The notes below the pieces were generated by a model that saw nothing but the letters and a program-made list of their open reading frames with translations, ran no database searches and had not been told where the DNA came from. Shown here in pieces: positions 1-6,473 of a stretch of DNA of 24,281 nucleotides (its first letter is position 1; every line of letters begins with the position of its first letter). A program made the position numbers and the translations under genes. Source of the stretch: Niastella sp. GTDB taxonomy: Bacteria; Bacteroidota; Bacteroidia; Chitinophagales; Chitinophagaceae. Location of the stretch: assembly GCA_021154515.1 (NCBI GenBank), contig JAJKIL010000265.1, forward strand, positions 1 to 24,281, given 5' to 3'.

Positions 1-402
1 ATGGATGTTTCTACCGATGGCACCATTCACCCTGAAGAAGCGGTGAAACAAGCCAGCCGGATCCTGATCCAGCACCTGATGATCATCACTGACGAGAACA
101 TCACTTTCGATAACAAAGAAGATAAGAAAGAGGATGTGGTGGATGAGCAAATGCTGCAACTGCGCAAAATACTCAAAACCCCACTCGAAGACCTCGATCT
201 GTCTGTACGCGCTTTCAACTGTTTGAAAGCTGCAAAGATCAACAGTTTGAGCGAGCTGGTTCAATACGAACAGGAAGATCTGATGAAGTTCAGAAACTTC
301 GGTCAGAAGTCACTTGCTGAAATTGAGCAGGTACTGGCTGAAAGAGGTTTGCACTTTGGTATGGACTTAAGCAAGTTGGGCTTAGACAAAGAAGAACTCT
401 AG
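1..402 (+). CDS. rpoA: RNA polymerase alpha subunit, C-terminal part (partial, 5' end outside window)
   Basis: The alpha subunit nucleates assembly of core RNA polymerase, and its C-terminal domain binds upstream DNA and activators. Only the last 133 codons are present. The frame is open from the first base and the ATG at position 1 is internal, because the full protein is about 330 residues. Visible are the end of the N-terminal assembly domain (DGTIHPEEAVKQASRIL), an acidic linker (about residues 36-50 of this fragment), and the helix-hairpin-helix alpha-CTD with LSVRAFNCLKAAKI, the region holding the DNA-contacting arginine, and RNFGQKSLAEIEQVL. rplQ follows 59 nt downstream, the standard end of the ribosomal protein/rpoA operon. 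Identification is very secure. Confidence 0.97.
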   Translation: MDVSTDGTIHPEEAVKQASRILIQHLMIITDENITFDNKEDKKEDVVDEQMLQLRKILKTPLEDLDLSVRAFNCLKAAKINSLSELVQYEQEDLMKFRNFGQKSLAEIEQVLAERGLHFGMDLSKLGLDKEEL

Positions 403-461
403 TATATTTATAATGTAGACTGTAATTCCTGACACGGTACAGTCGATAAAACAACAACGTC

Positions 462-968
462 ATGCGTCACGGCGACAAAATTAACAACCTGGGCAGAACG
501 GCCTCCCACCGGAAGGCGTTACTGAAGAACCTGGCTAGTGAACTGATTAAGCACAAGCGTATCAATACCACATTGGCAAAAGCAAAAGCACTGCGCACAT
601 TTATCGAGCCGCTGGTAACAAAGGCTAAAGATAATACGACGCACAATCGTCGTGTAGTGTTCAGCTACCTGCAAAATAAAGAGGCAGTTACCGAACTGTT
701 TGGCGCTATCGCCGAGAAAGTTGGTGGCCGTCCTGGTGGTTATACCCGCATCATTAAGCTGGGTATCCGCTTGGGTGATAATGCTGAAACAGCTATGATT
801 GAACTGGTTGACTTCAACGAGATCTACGGAAAAGGAAAAGGCGAAGTTAAAGAAGCTGCGAAGAGAACCCGTCGTGGTGGAAGTGCCCGTAAAAAGGCTG
901 ATGACACAGCTGCCGCTCCTGCCGCTGAAGCAACAGAAGAAAAACCAGCAAAAAAAGCAGCAAAGTAA
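462..968 (+). CDS. rplQ: 50S ribosomal protein L17
   Basis: L17 is a large-subunit ribosomal protein near the peptide exit tunnel. The 168-residue product opens with MRHGDKINNLGRTASHRKALLKNLA, seen here as MRHGDKINNLGR then SHRKALLKNLA, the family hallmark, and continues with the L17 core (HKRINTTLAKAKALR, RPGGYTRIIKLG) to about residue 120. The remaining 45 or so residues are a low-complexity Lys/Ala/Glu tail; such basic extensions are usual in Bacteroidota L17 and explain why it exceeds the 120-130 residues of E. coli L17. It is the last gene of the rpoA unit and is followed 27 nt later by a strong intrinsic terminator. Confidence 0.97.
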   Translation: MRHGDKINNLGRTASHRKALLKNLASELIKHKRINTTLAKAKALRTFIEPLVTKAKDNTTHNRRVVFSYLQNKEAVTELFGAIAEKVGGRPGGYTRIIKLGIRLGDNAETAMIELVDFNEIYGKGKGEVKEAAKRTRRGGSARKKADDTAAAPAAEATEEKPAKKAAK

Positions 969-995
969 AAATGACCGAATTGGTTTTTATAAAGG

Positions 996-1027
996 AGCAA
1001 GACTTTTATTAGTCTTGCTTTTTTTTT
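996..1027 (+). terminator. Intrinsic terminator of the rpoA-rplQ unit
   Basis: Perfect 9-bp stem AGCAAGACT (996-1004) / AGTCTTGCT (1011-1019) with a 6-nt loop, followed by an unbroken T run to 1027. It ends the ribosomal protein operon. The AAAGGAG at 991-997 looks like a ribosome binding site but is part of the hairpin base and no gene follows it. Confidence 0.93.
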
Positions 1028-1102
1028 GCCTTGCCGGAATTTGGCTTCGAATATTTAATATCCTGTGAACAAGAAATTGAACTGGTACGTTAATTATTGT
1101 GT

Positions 1103-1110
1103 TATTTTTG
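1103..1110 (+). promoter_or_regulatory. carA promoter, -7 box TATTTTTG
   Basis: Perfect match to the Bacteroidota sigma-ABfr -7 consensus TAnnTTTG, 20 nt before the chosen carA ATG. A possible -33 TTG lies at 1077-1079 with a 23-nt spacer, at the long end of the known range. It makes carA a separate unit after the rplQ terminator. Confidence 0.6.
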
Positions 1111-1130
1111 CAAAATTTTTTTATAGTAAG

Positions 1131-2240
1131 ATGTCGAATACGCTACAAAAACCCGCTGTTTTGTTATTGGAAGATGGCACCATTCATTATGGTAAAGCCT
1201 TTGGAAAAATAGGCACTACAACTGGTGAAATTTGTTTTAATACCGGGATGACCGGTTACCAGGAAGTATTTACTGATCCCAGTTATTATGGGCAGGTTGT
1301 TATTATGAACAATGTGCACGTAGGTAACTATGGAACAAAAGACACTGATGTTGAATCTGATAGTGTGAAGATCCGCGGAATGATCGGTCGCAACCTGGAA
1401 GAACAATACAGCCGTAAACAGGCTACTGAATCACTTGATCAATACCTGATCAAAAACAATATCGTGTGCATTGAAGGGGTTGATACCCGCGCCCTGGTAA
1501 CGCACGTGCGCACAAAAGGCGCCATGAACTGCATCATCTCATCTGAAATAACCGATGTTGAGCAGTTGAAGAAAGAACTCGCAAAAACGCCCAACATGGA
1601 CGGCCTGGAACTCGCCAGCGTGGTAAGCACCACCAAGCCATATACCCTCGGCGATCCCAACTCACCGGTTAAGATTGCGGTGCTCGATTTCGGCACCAAA
1701 CAACACATTCTTACCTGCATGGTGGAGCGGGGCGCCTATGTAAAGGTATTTCCTGCCAAAACGCCTATCAGCGAGCTGAAAGCCTTTGCACCCAATGGTT
1801 ATTTCATCTCCAACGGTCCTGGCGACCCTGCAGCGATGGATTACGCCATCATCACCGTAAAGGATGTGCTGAAAGAAAAAGTACCTACCTTTGGTATTTG
1901 CCTGGGCCACCAGTTAATAGCCCTGGCTAATGACATCAATACGTATAAAATGCACCATGGTCACCGTGGCCTCAACCACCCGGTTAAGAACCTGCTTACC
2001 GGCAAATGTGAGGTAACTACGCAAAATCATGGCTTTGGTGTTGATCCTGAGTCTGTAAAGAAGGCTAAAAACATCGAGATCACCCACGTGAACCTGAACG
2101 ATGATTCTATCGAAGGCATCAGAATGAAAGATCAACCGGCTTTTTCGGTTCAATACCACCCCGAAAGCACGCCTGGTCCGCACGACAGCCGTTACCTGTT
2201 CGATGACTTCATCAATTTGATCAAAGAGCATATGAACTAA
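1131..2240 (+). CDS. carA: Carbamoyl-phosphate synthase small (glutamine amidotransferase) subunit
   Basis: CarA hydrolyses glutamine and feeds ammonia to the large subunit CarB, giving carbamoyl phosphate for pyrimidine and arginine synthesis in the cytoplasm. The product is 369 residues, normal for the family. The N-terminal CPSase_sm_chain domain (about 8-140: LLLEDGTIHYGKAFG, FNTGMTGYQEVFTDPSY) is followed by a class I glutamine amidotransferase domain (about 180-365) with nucleophile Cys257 in FGICLGHQ and His343/Glu345 in QYHPES. A GTG at 1065 would add 22 residues with no family match; the ATG at 1131 is chosen because it gives the usual N-terminus and lies just below a good -7 box. 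carB is not in the window, so the two subunits are encoded apart or carB lies elsewhere. Confidence 0.96.
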   Translation: MSNTLQKPAVLLLEDGTIHYGKAFGKIGTTTGEICFNTGMTGYQEVFTDPSYYGQVVIMNNVHVGNYGTKDTDVESDSVKIRGMIGRNLEEQYSRKQATESLDQYLIKNNIVCIEGVDTRALVTHVRTKGAMNCIISSEITDVEQLKKELAKTPNMDGLELASVVSTTKPYTLGDPNSPVKIAVLDFGTKQHILTCMVERGAYVKVFPAKTPISELKAFAPNGYFISNGPGDPAAMDYAIITVKDVLKEKVPTFGICLGHQLIALANDINTYKMHHGHRGLNHPVKNLLTGKCEVTTQNHGFGVDPESVKKAKNIEITHVNLNDDSIEGIRMKDQPAFSVQYHPESTPGPHDSRYLFDDFINLIKEHMN

Positions 2241-2253
2241 TATAAAAGGCAAA

Positions 2254-2290
2254 AGGTGGGTCACTCTTTGAGAGTGGCTCACCTTTTTTT
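2254..2290 (+). terminator. Intrinsic terminator between carA and aroQ
   Basis: A 14-bp stem (2254-2267 with 2271-2284, including two G-U pairs) closed by a 3-nt loop TTG, followed by T to 2290. It ends only 13 nt before the aroQ start codon, so any aroQ transcript beginning upstream must pass it. Confidence 0.92.
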
Positions 2291-2303
2291 ATTATTATTA
2301 AGC

Positions 2304-2723
2304 ATGAAAATAGCTATCATTAACGGTCCAAACCTGAACCTGTTAGGAAAACGCGAACCCGGCATTTACGGCAGCACTTCCTTCGACGATTACCTGGCTA
2401 CATTGAAAAGCAAGTACCCCCAGGTAGAGATCCATTACTACCAGAGTAATGTGGAAGGCGAGCTGATCAATGAATTACAGCGGGTTGGTTTTGATTACGA
2501 TGGCATTATCATGAACCCCGGTGGTTATACCCACACTTCCGTAGCTATCGGCGACGCCATAGCGAGCATAAAAACTCCGGTAGTGGAAGTACATATCTCC
2601 AATGTACATGCACGTGAGGAATTCCGTAAACTGTCACACGTTTCAGGTAAATCGGCTGGCAGCATCATCGGGCTCGGGTTGAAAGGCTATGAGCTGGCAC
2701 TGCAATTCCTGACCACGAAATAA
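2304..2723 (+). CDS. aroQ: Type II 3-dehydroquinate dehydratase
   Basis: AroQ removes water from 3-dehydroquinate to give 3-dehydroshikimate, the third step of the shikimate pathway. The product is 139 residues, typical for the small dodecameric type II enzyme. Visible motifs are INGPNLNLLGKREPGIYG at the N-terminus (Arg17 and catalytic Tyr22 on the flexible lid), NPGGYTHTSVAI (substrate-binding Asn and the region before the helix), and VEVHISNVHAREEFR, with the His paired to Tyr in catalysis. The open frame extends 16 codons upstream through the terminator hairpin; the ATG at 2304 is the real start because it places the conserved IING strand at the N-terminus. No purine-rich ribosome binding site is seen. 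Confidence 0.96.
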   Translation: MKIAIINGPNLNLLGKREPGIYGSTSFDDYLATLKSKYPQVEIHYYQSNVEGELINELQRVGFDYDGIIMNPGGYTHTSVAIGDAIASIKTPVVEVHISNVHAREEFRKLSHVSGKSAGSIIGLGLKGYELALQFLTTK

Positions 2724-2751
2724 CACTGATACAAACAGACAATTACGCTGT

Positions 2752-2759
2752 TACATTTG
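2752..2759 (+). promoter_or_regulatory. -7 box TACATTTG upstream of the 2807 gene
   Basis: Perfect TAnnTTTG about 47 nt before the ATG at 2807. A clear -33 TTTG is missing (only CTG at 2726-2728), so this rests on one element. Confidence 0.45.
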
Positions 2760-2806
2760 TTGTCTTTTTCATAAGAACCCCATTGAAAAAATGGTTAAAT
2801 TTAAGA

Positions 2807-3325
2807 ATGAGACACCTTATACTATTCAGCACAATACTGCTGTTAACGATGCACGCCGGGGCGCAATCTGCCCGTAAAACGCGTACTATAACCACCTCAT
2901 TTTCGAAGAACGGCACCATTTCGGGGGATACCACATTCTTTAAATATGATGGCCAAACCAATGGCCAGTTCGGTGCCCTGACGCGGTTCTTTAACAGGAA
3001 CCTTCGTGTTCCAATGGCAGCGGATGGATCGGGAATGGAATTAGGGACCTGCAACCTCTTTTTAATAGTCGATACAGCCGGCAAGGTAACGAAGACCTGG
3101 TGCGACTCGGTAACCAATACTGCGGTTGAAAAGGAAGTTTTACGTGTTGCAGGTAAACTGGCCACCATGAAACCCACTACCATCAAAGGAAAGCCTGTTT
3201 TTACAAAAGTAATGGCTTCAATAATTATGGCCTATGGCAAAGATAATGAACCTTATACGGGCAGGCAGGCAGACGTCATTGTTATAGCTTATGACCCCGT
3301 TCATAAAAAAGCGCTCGGCAGGTAA
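2807..3325 (+). CDS. Exported protein with a TonB C-terminal-like domain
   Basis: I do not recognise a named gene. The 172-residue product starts with a signal peptide (about residues 1-20: charged MRH, hydrophobic ILFSTILLL, then HAGAQ with likely cleavage before or at Gln), so it is exported to the periplasm or outer membrane. About residues 65-155 resemble the TonB C-terminal fold found in many Bacteroidota proteins: a strand LFLIVDTAGKVTKTWC, then VEKEVLRVAGKLATMKP, and GKPVFTKVMASIIM. No transmembrane anchor or proline-rich spanning segment exists, so it is not a classical TonB. A TTG at 2783 would add 8 residues; the ATG at 2807 gives a cleaner signal peptide. It precedes the next exported protein by 77 nt on the same strand and may be cotranscribed with it. 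Confidence 0.75.
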   Translation: MRHLILFSTILLLTMHAGAQSARKTRTITTSFSKNGTISGDTTFFKYDGQTNGQFGALTRFFNRNLRVPMAADGSGMELGTCNLFLIVDTAGKVTKTWCDSVTNTAVEKEVLRVAGKLATMKPTTIKGKPVFTKVMASIIMAYGKDNEPYTGRQADVIVIAYDPVHKKALGR

Positions 3326-3402
3326 CAGCTGCCGGCACCGGGTGTTGAACCATGACAATGAAAAAGCCAGGGTTGGCGTTATTATTGCGGGTTATTACCA
3401 TT

Positions 3403-4065
3403 ATGAAATCTGTTATCATGCGTTTGATCTTATTTGTGTTCGTGTTGAGTTCTATGAGCAGCTTTGCCCAATGGAAAAGCTATAAACTTACTTCATCAGG
3501 CGATACCCTGAACCGGATTGATAAAATTAACCGTAAATGGGGGCCCTGGAAAATACATTACGATAATGTACGCGGCGAAGCCGGGTATGAAGAGGAAGGC
3601 TGGTTCGAAAAGGACCGGAAGGAAGGAGAGTGGCGTTTATATTCCCTCATGGGCGACCTGGTAGGCATAGAATACTATAAATGGGGGCTGAAGGACAGCG
3701 TTTGCCGCTATTTTACCAAAGATGGCCAGTTGAAGCTTGAACAAAGCTGGAAGGCGCTGAACCCCGATAAAGAATATGATACACTGGAAATTGAAGACCC
3801 CGATAAATTTGATACCTACCGCACCGTGATCGTAAAAAATGAAGGCGCGGCTATTAAACACGGGGTATGGAAATATTATGATCCCGTCACCGGCCAGGTA
3901 GTACGCTCTGAAGTATATACACTGGGAAAACTGGAAGAAGCAGCCAAAGCCCCGGTAGCCACAGAAAAGAAAGCGGTAGCCAAACCAAAGGAAGTGGTAG
4001 AGTTTGAAAAGAAGAATTCGGGTAAGAAGAAGGTGAGGTATAAAGATGGAAGCGTGGGTGGGTAA
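3403..4065 (+). CDS. Exported MORN/YwqK-like repeat protein
   Basis: Function unknown. The 220-residue product begins with a signal peptide ending at FAQ near residue 23. The middle (about 35-165) holds degenerate MORN-like repeats of the YwqK kind, with GPWKIHYDN, KEGEWRLYSLMGDLVGIEYY, RYFTKDGQLKLEQSW and HGVWKYYDPVTGQVVRSEVY, each a W/Y-rich hairpin with a polar turn. The last 50 residues are Lys/Glu/Ala-rich and basic, ending KKKVRYKDGSVGG. Starts at 3352 and 3418 in the same frame are also possible; 3403 and 3418 both leave an intact signal peptide, while 3352 would put 17 extra residues in front of it. MORN-like exported proteins are common in Bacteroidota; their partner is usually unknown. 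Confidence 0.72.
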   Translation: MKSVIMRLILFVFVLSSMSSFAQWKSYKLTSSGDTLNRIDKINRKWGPWKIHYDNVRGEAGYEEEGWFEKDRKEGEWRLYSLMGDLVGIEYYKWGLKDSVCRYFTKDGQLKLEQSWKALNPDKEYDTLEIEDPDKFDTYRTVIVKNEGAAIKHGVWKYYDPVTGQVVRSEVYTLGKLEEAAKAPVATEKKAVAKPKEVVEFEKKNSGKKKVRYKDGSVGG

Positions 4066-4106
4066 TAAACAAATGTGAAAATGAAATTCAAAAATACAGA
4101 TATAAG

Positions 4107-4135
4107 AAAAGCCCCGGATTTACCCGGGGCTTTTT
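4107..4135. terminator. Bidirectional terminator between convergent genes
   Basis: Stem GCCCCGG (4111-4117) / CCGGGGC (4124-4130), 6-nt loop, with an A run on the left and a T run on the right, so it can act on either strand. It serves the plus-strand MORN-like gene and possibly the minus-strand delta-60 gene, which meet here. Confidence 0.9.
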
Positions 4136-4158
4136 CATTATAAGGAGCTGTTGTTAGC

Positions 4159-4186
4159 TTGCTAATTGCCTGTTGTCAATTGCCTA
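4159..4186. repeat. Degenerate 7-bp tandem array at the 3' end of the delta-60 gene
   Basis: Four contiguous 7-mers each begin TTG (4159, 4166, 4173, 4180); two are TTGCCTR. The last unit contains the stop codon (TAG on the minus strand, 4184-4186) of the delta-60 gene. It resembles the heptamer modules of the larger elements at 10044 and 23925. Confidence 0.6.
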
Positions 4187-6055
4187 TTTCTTGATGAAGC
4201 GGCTGGTCAATGTAACATTGCCGGCTTGTGCTTTCAGGATGTACATACCACTTACAAGTGTGCTCACATCTACAGTGGTGTTAAGCGCACTGCCATCAGA
4301 AGCCAGGTGGGTGAATTTCACCAGGCGGCCGTTCAGGTCAAACACCTGTAAACCCACTGAGCCGTTCATACCATCGGGCAGTTGAACCTGCAGTAAATCT
4401 CTGGTGGGGTTAGGGAATACCGCCATGCTGGTGGTTAACTGACCATCGAATTTAATGATGAGTATTTTGCTGTATTTGATGGCGCCATCTATATCCTGCA
4501 TGTTCAACCGGTAATAGTTGCTGGTTGACATATAAGGGCTCTGATCGGCAAATGAGTAATTTTTGGTAAGGCTGCCGTTTCCGGAAGCTGCTACCTGGCC
4601 AATGGACTTGTAAGTTTTACCATCGGTGCTGCGCTCGATCACAAATTGTTTAACGCCTTCTTCGCTGCTGGTTTGCCATTGCAATACTACTTTGTTGGTT
4701 TGCTTTTGCGCATAGAAAGATGACAATACCAATGGCAACGCAACCGCATCGTTATTAAATACAGCCAGCACTACATTGGGGGTGCTTTGAGTGTTAGCGA
4801 CTGCATATATTTTGTTTCCTGATAATAGCATGGCTGTCGGGGTTACGTTGGCGCCTATTGAGCCGGTAGCTATACCATTAAGGCCAGCCCCAAAATTACC
4901 ATCAAGCGTGCCTGCATTAACGCCTGTGCCAATATAGCGTACCAGCATAAAATCGAAAGTGGGGCCGCCACTGCCGTCTGTTCCGCCGCCTACAACTATT
5001 TTATTGTCGTTTTGAATAGCTACGCTGCTAACACCTTCGTTGCTATGAAAGGTAGCAACATCGGTGACCACAATACCTGGGGTGCCTGTGGTGTTAAATC
5101 CGGGATCCAGCACGCCTGCGGCAGAGAGACGGATAAGCGCAATATCCGGATTTCCTCCGGTGGAAGTAGTGCCCGCCACTACTATGTTACCATTGGCGTC
5201 AATGGCCACTGCATTTCCTTCATCATGATTGCTATTAATAATATTCTGGGTTTTTATTCCATCAAAATCAAAGCTGTTTACAAACCCACCTGTGGAGGTA
5301 AGCCGAAGAATGGCAAAATCCGAATTGGCATTTCCCGAATTACTTGTACCGGCTACTATAATATCGCTGGAAGTTTTGTCGATGGCTATGGCTTTAGCGA
5401 CATCTGCCCCCGTGATGTTCTGTACAATGTATCCAGGTGTGAGTGCGGGCGAGGGATTAAATGTATTATCAAGCATGCTGCCGTCAGCTGTATAACGGGC
5501 TATTATCATGTCCTGATCTACTGAACTGCTGGCGGTGCCAAACCCGGCCACTACTATTTTATCATCACTTTGAATGATCAGTGCATTCACTTCATCAATA
5601 CCACCAAAATCCGTATTTACCGTACTCTTTAGTGCACCGGAAGTTCCATCAAAACGGGCAACAAAAAAGTCATGGTCGCTTGCGTAGGTCCAACCGGCCA
5701 CTACTACAGTACCGTCGCTTTGCAACCCAATGGCATTACTATGTGTGGTCAATGTACTAAACCGGTATCTTACGGTACCATTACCGCCAAATGCCAGGTC
5801 TAACGTGCCATTATTCAAATAGTGAGAGATGAAAAGGGAGTCGTCAGAGGCGCCTTGGATCCAACCTGTTACATAAATACTGCCATCGCTGGACTTTATT
5901 GCCATTCCTTTTGTAAAATCACCTTGACCATCAATATCATTGATCGTATAACCAGGGGTACCCGTTGGATTGAAACCGGTATAAAGTGTACCCGGTTGTG
6001 CGTACAGGTACACGCATGTGAATAGCATTAAGAGTGTAGAGGTAAACTGCTTCAT
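4184..6055 (-). CDS. Secreted delta-60 repeat protein with type IX secretion C-terminal domain
   Basis: The 623-residue product has a signal peptide (MKQFTSTLLMLFTCVYLYAQ, cleavage about residue 19). Residues about 40-420 contain seven delta-60 type repeats, recognised by the core pattern [IL]xxDGxIxVAG, e.g. AIGLQSDGTVVVAGW, LIIQSDDKIVVAGFG, AVAIDANGNIVVAGT and VAIQNDNKIVVGGG, spaced about 50-60 residues and probably forming a beta-propeller. A fibronectin-like linker follows (LVLSSFYAQKQTNKVVLQW, about 430-520), then a type A T9SS sorting domain at the C-terminus (FPNPTRDLLQVQLPDG, GMYILKAQ, SRFIKK). It is therefore expected on the cell surface or in the medium. Substrate or partner cannot be told. 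It is a single-gene unit facing a bidirectional terminator. Confidence 0.88.
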   Translation of the reverse strand: MKQFTSTLLMLFTCVYLYAQPGTLYTGFNPTGTPGYTINDIDGQGDFTKGMAIKSSDGSIYVTGWIQGASDDSLFISHYLNNGTLDLAFGGNGTVRYRFSTLTTHSNAIGLQSDGTVVVAGWTYASDHDFFVARFDGTSGALKSTVNTDFGGIDEVNALIIQSDDKIVVAGFGTASSSVDQDMIIARYTADGSMLDNTFNPSPALTPGYIVQNITGADVAKAIAIDKTSSDIIVAGTSNSGNANSDFAILRLTSTGGFVNSFDFDGIKTQNIINSNHDEGNAVAIDANGNIVVAGTTSTGGNPDIALIRLSAAGVLDPGFNTTGTPGIVVTDVATFHSNEGVSSVAIQNDNKIVVGGGTDGSGGPTFDFMLVRYIGTGVNAGTLDGNFGAGLNGIATGSIGANVTPTAMLLSGNKIYAVANTQSTPNVVLAVFNNDAVALPLVLSSFYAQKQTNKVVLQWQTSSEEGVKQFVIERSTDGKTYKSIGQVAASGNGSLTKNYSFADQSPYMSTSNYYRLNMQDIDGAIKYSKILIIKFDGQLTTSMAVFPNPTRDLLQVQLPDGMNGSVGLQVFDLNGRLVKFTHLASDGSALNTTVDVSTLVSGMYILKAQAGNVTLTSRFIKK

Positions 6056-6319
6056 AAGTATATATTGTCTTTAGATATAAGCTATATCAGGAACATAGAA
6101 ATTGGAGTGGAGTCATTTCAAAGGGATTGGCTGATGTAATAACAAAAAAAGGAAGGAACATCATGACCTACAGCATCAATAAGGGATAATGGTACAAATA
6201 ACAGATTGCTATTGGGAGATTGGAGCCTTAAAACGGTGGAAATTCAAAGGAATGGAGTGCTATATTAGAAAGAAAAACCCAGATTAAGAAGCACCTCCGG
6301 ATTTTAATTTCAGGTGTGG

Positions 6320-6350
6320 CAAAAATAATGTATTAAGTACTAATGTGCAA
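6320..6350 (-). promoter_or_regulatory. Minus-strand Bacteroidota promoter, TTG-N20-TATTTTTG
   Basis: On the minus strand TTG (6350-6348) is followed after 20 nt by TATTTTTG (6327-6320), the best two-part match to the -33/-7 consensus in the window. It would start RNA near 6315 and give the delta-60 gene a leader of about 260 nt. Confidence 0.6.
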
Positions 6351-6422
6351 TCATCAATTTATCCCCATAAGGGTTTACCATCAGGTAGGTATATTCTTGA
6401 TAAGCTGTGCTAAATAGAGCGC

Positions 6423-6454
6423 AAAAAAAATCGTCCCGACAAGGTCGGGACGAT
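6423..6454 (-). terminator. Intrinsic terminator of the HupE-M1 unit
   Basis: Perfect 11-bp stem ATCGTCCCGAC (6430-6440) / GTCGGGACGAT (6444-6454), 3-nt loop, with an A run at 6423-6430 that is the T tract on the minus strand. It lies 20 nt after the M1 stop codon. Confidence 0.93.
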
Positions 6455-6473
6455 CTGTATATGAACCTGTTAT

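Larger units (their letters stand above)
6056..6473. other. Intergenic region: probable leader of the delta-60 gene plus terminator of the M1 gene
   Basis: 418 nt without a convincing gene. It holds a minus-strand promoter at 6320-6350, about 255 nt of possible leader, a 25-codon minus-strand frame at 6087-6164 of doubtful meaning, and the M1 terminator at 6423-6454. Confidence 0.7.

Noticed and set aside
991..1064. Ribosome binding site AAAGGAG and a GTG start at 1065 for carA
   Set aside because: AAAGGAG is part of the terminator base, far from any start; the GTG would add 22 non-homologous residues and lies upstream of the carA -7 box.
799..1068. Plus-strand open frame overlapping the end of rplQ
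   Set aside because: A shifted reading of the Lys/Ala-rich L17 tail that runs through the terminator.
5012..5524. 170-codon plus-strand open frame
   Set aside because: Antisense to the delta-60 repeat gene; its length follows from the regular codon pattern of the repeats.
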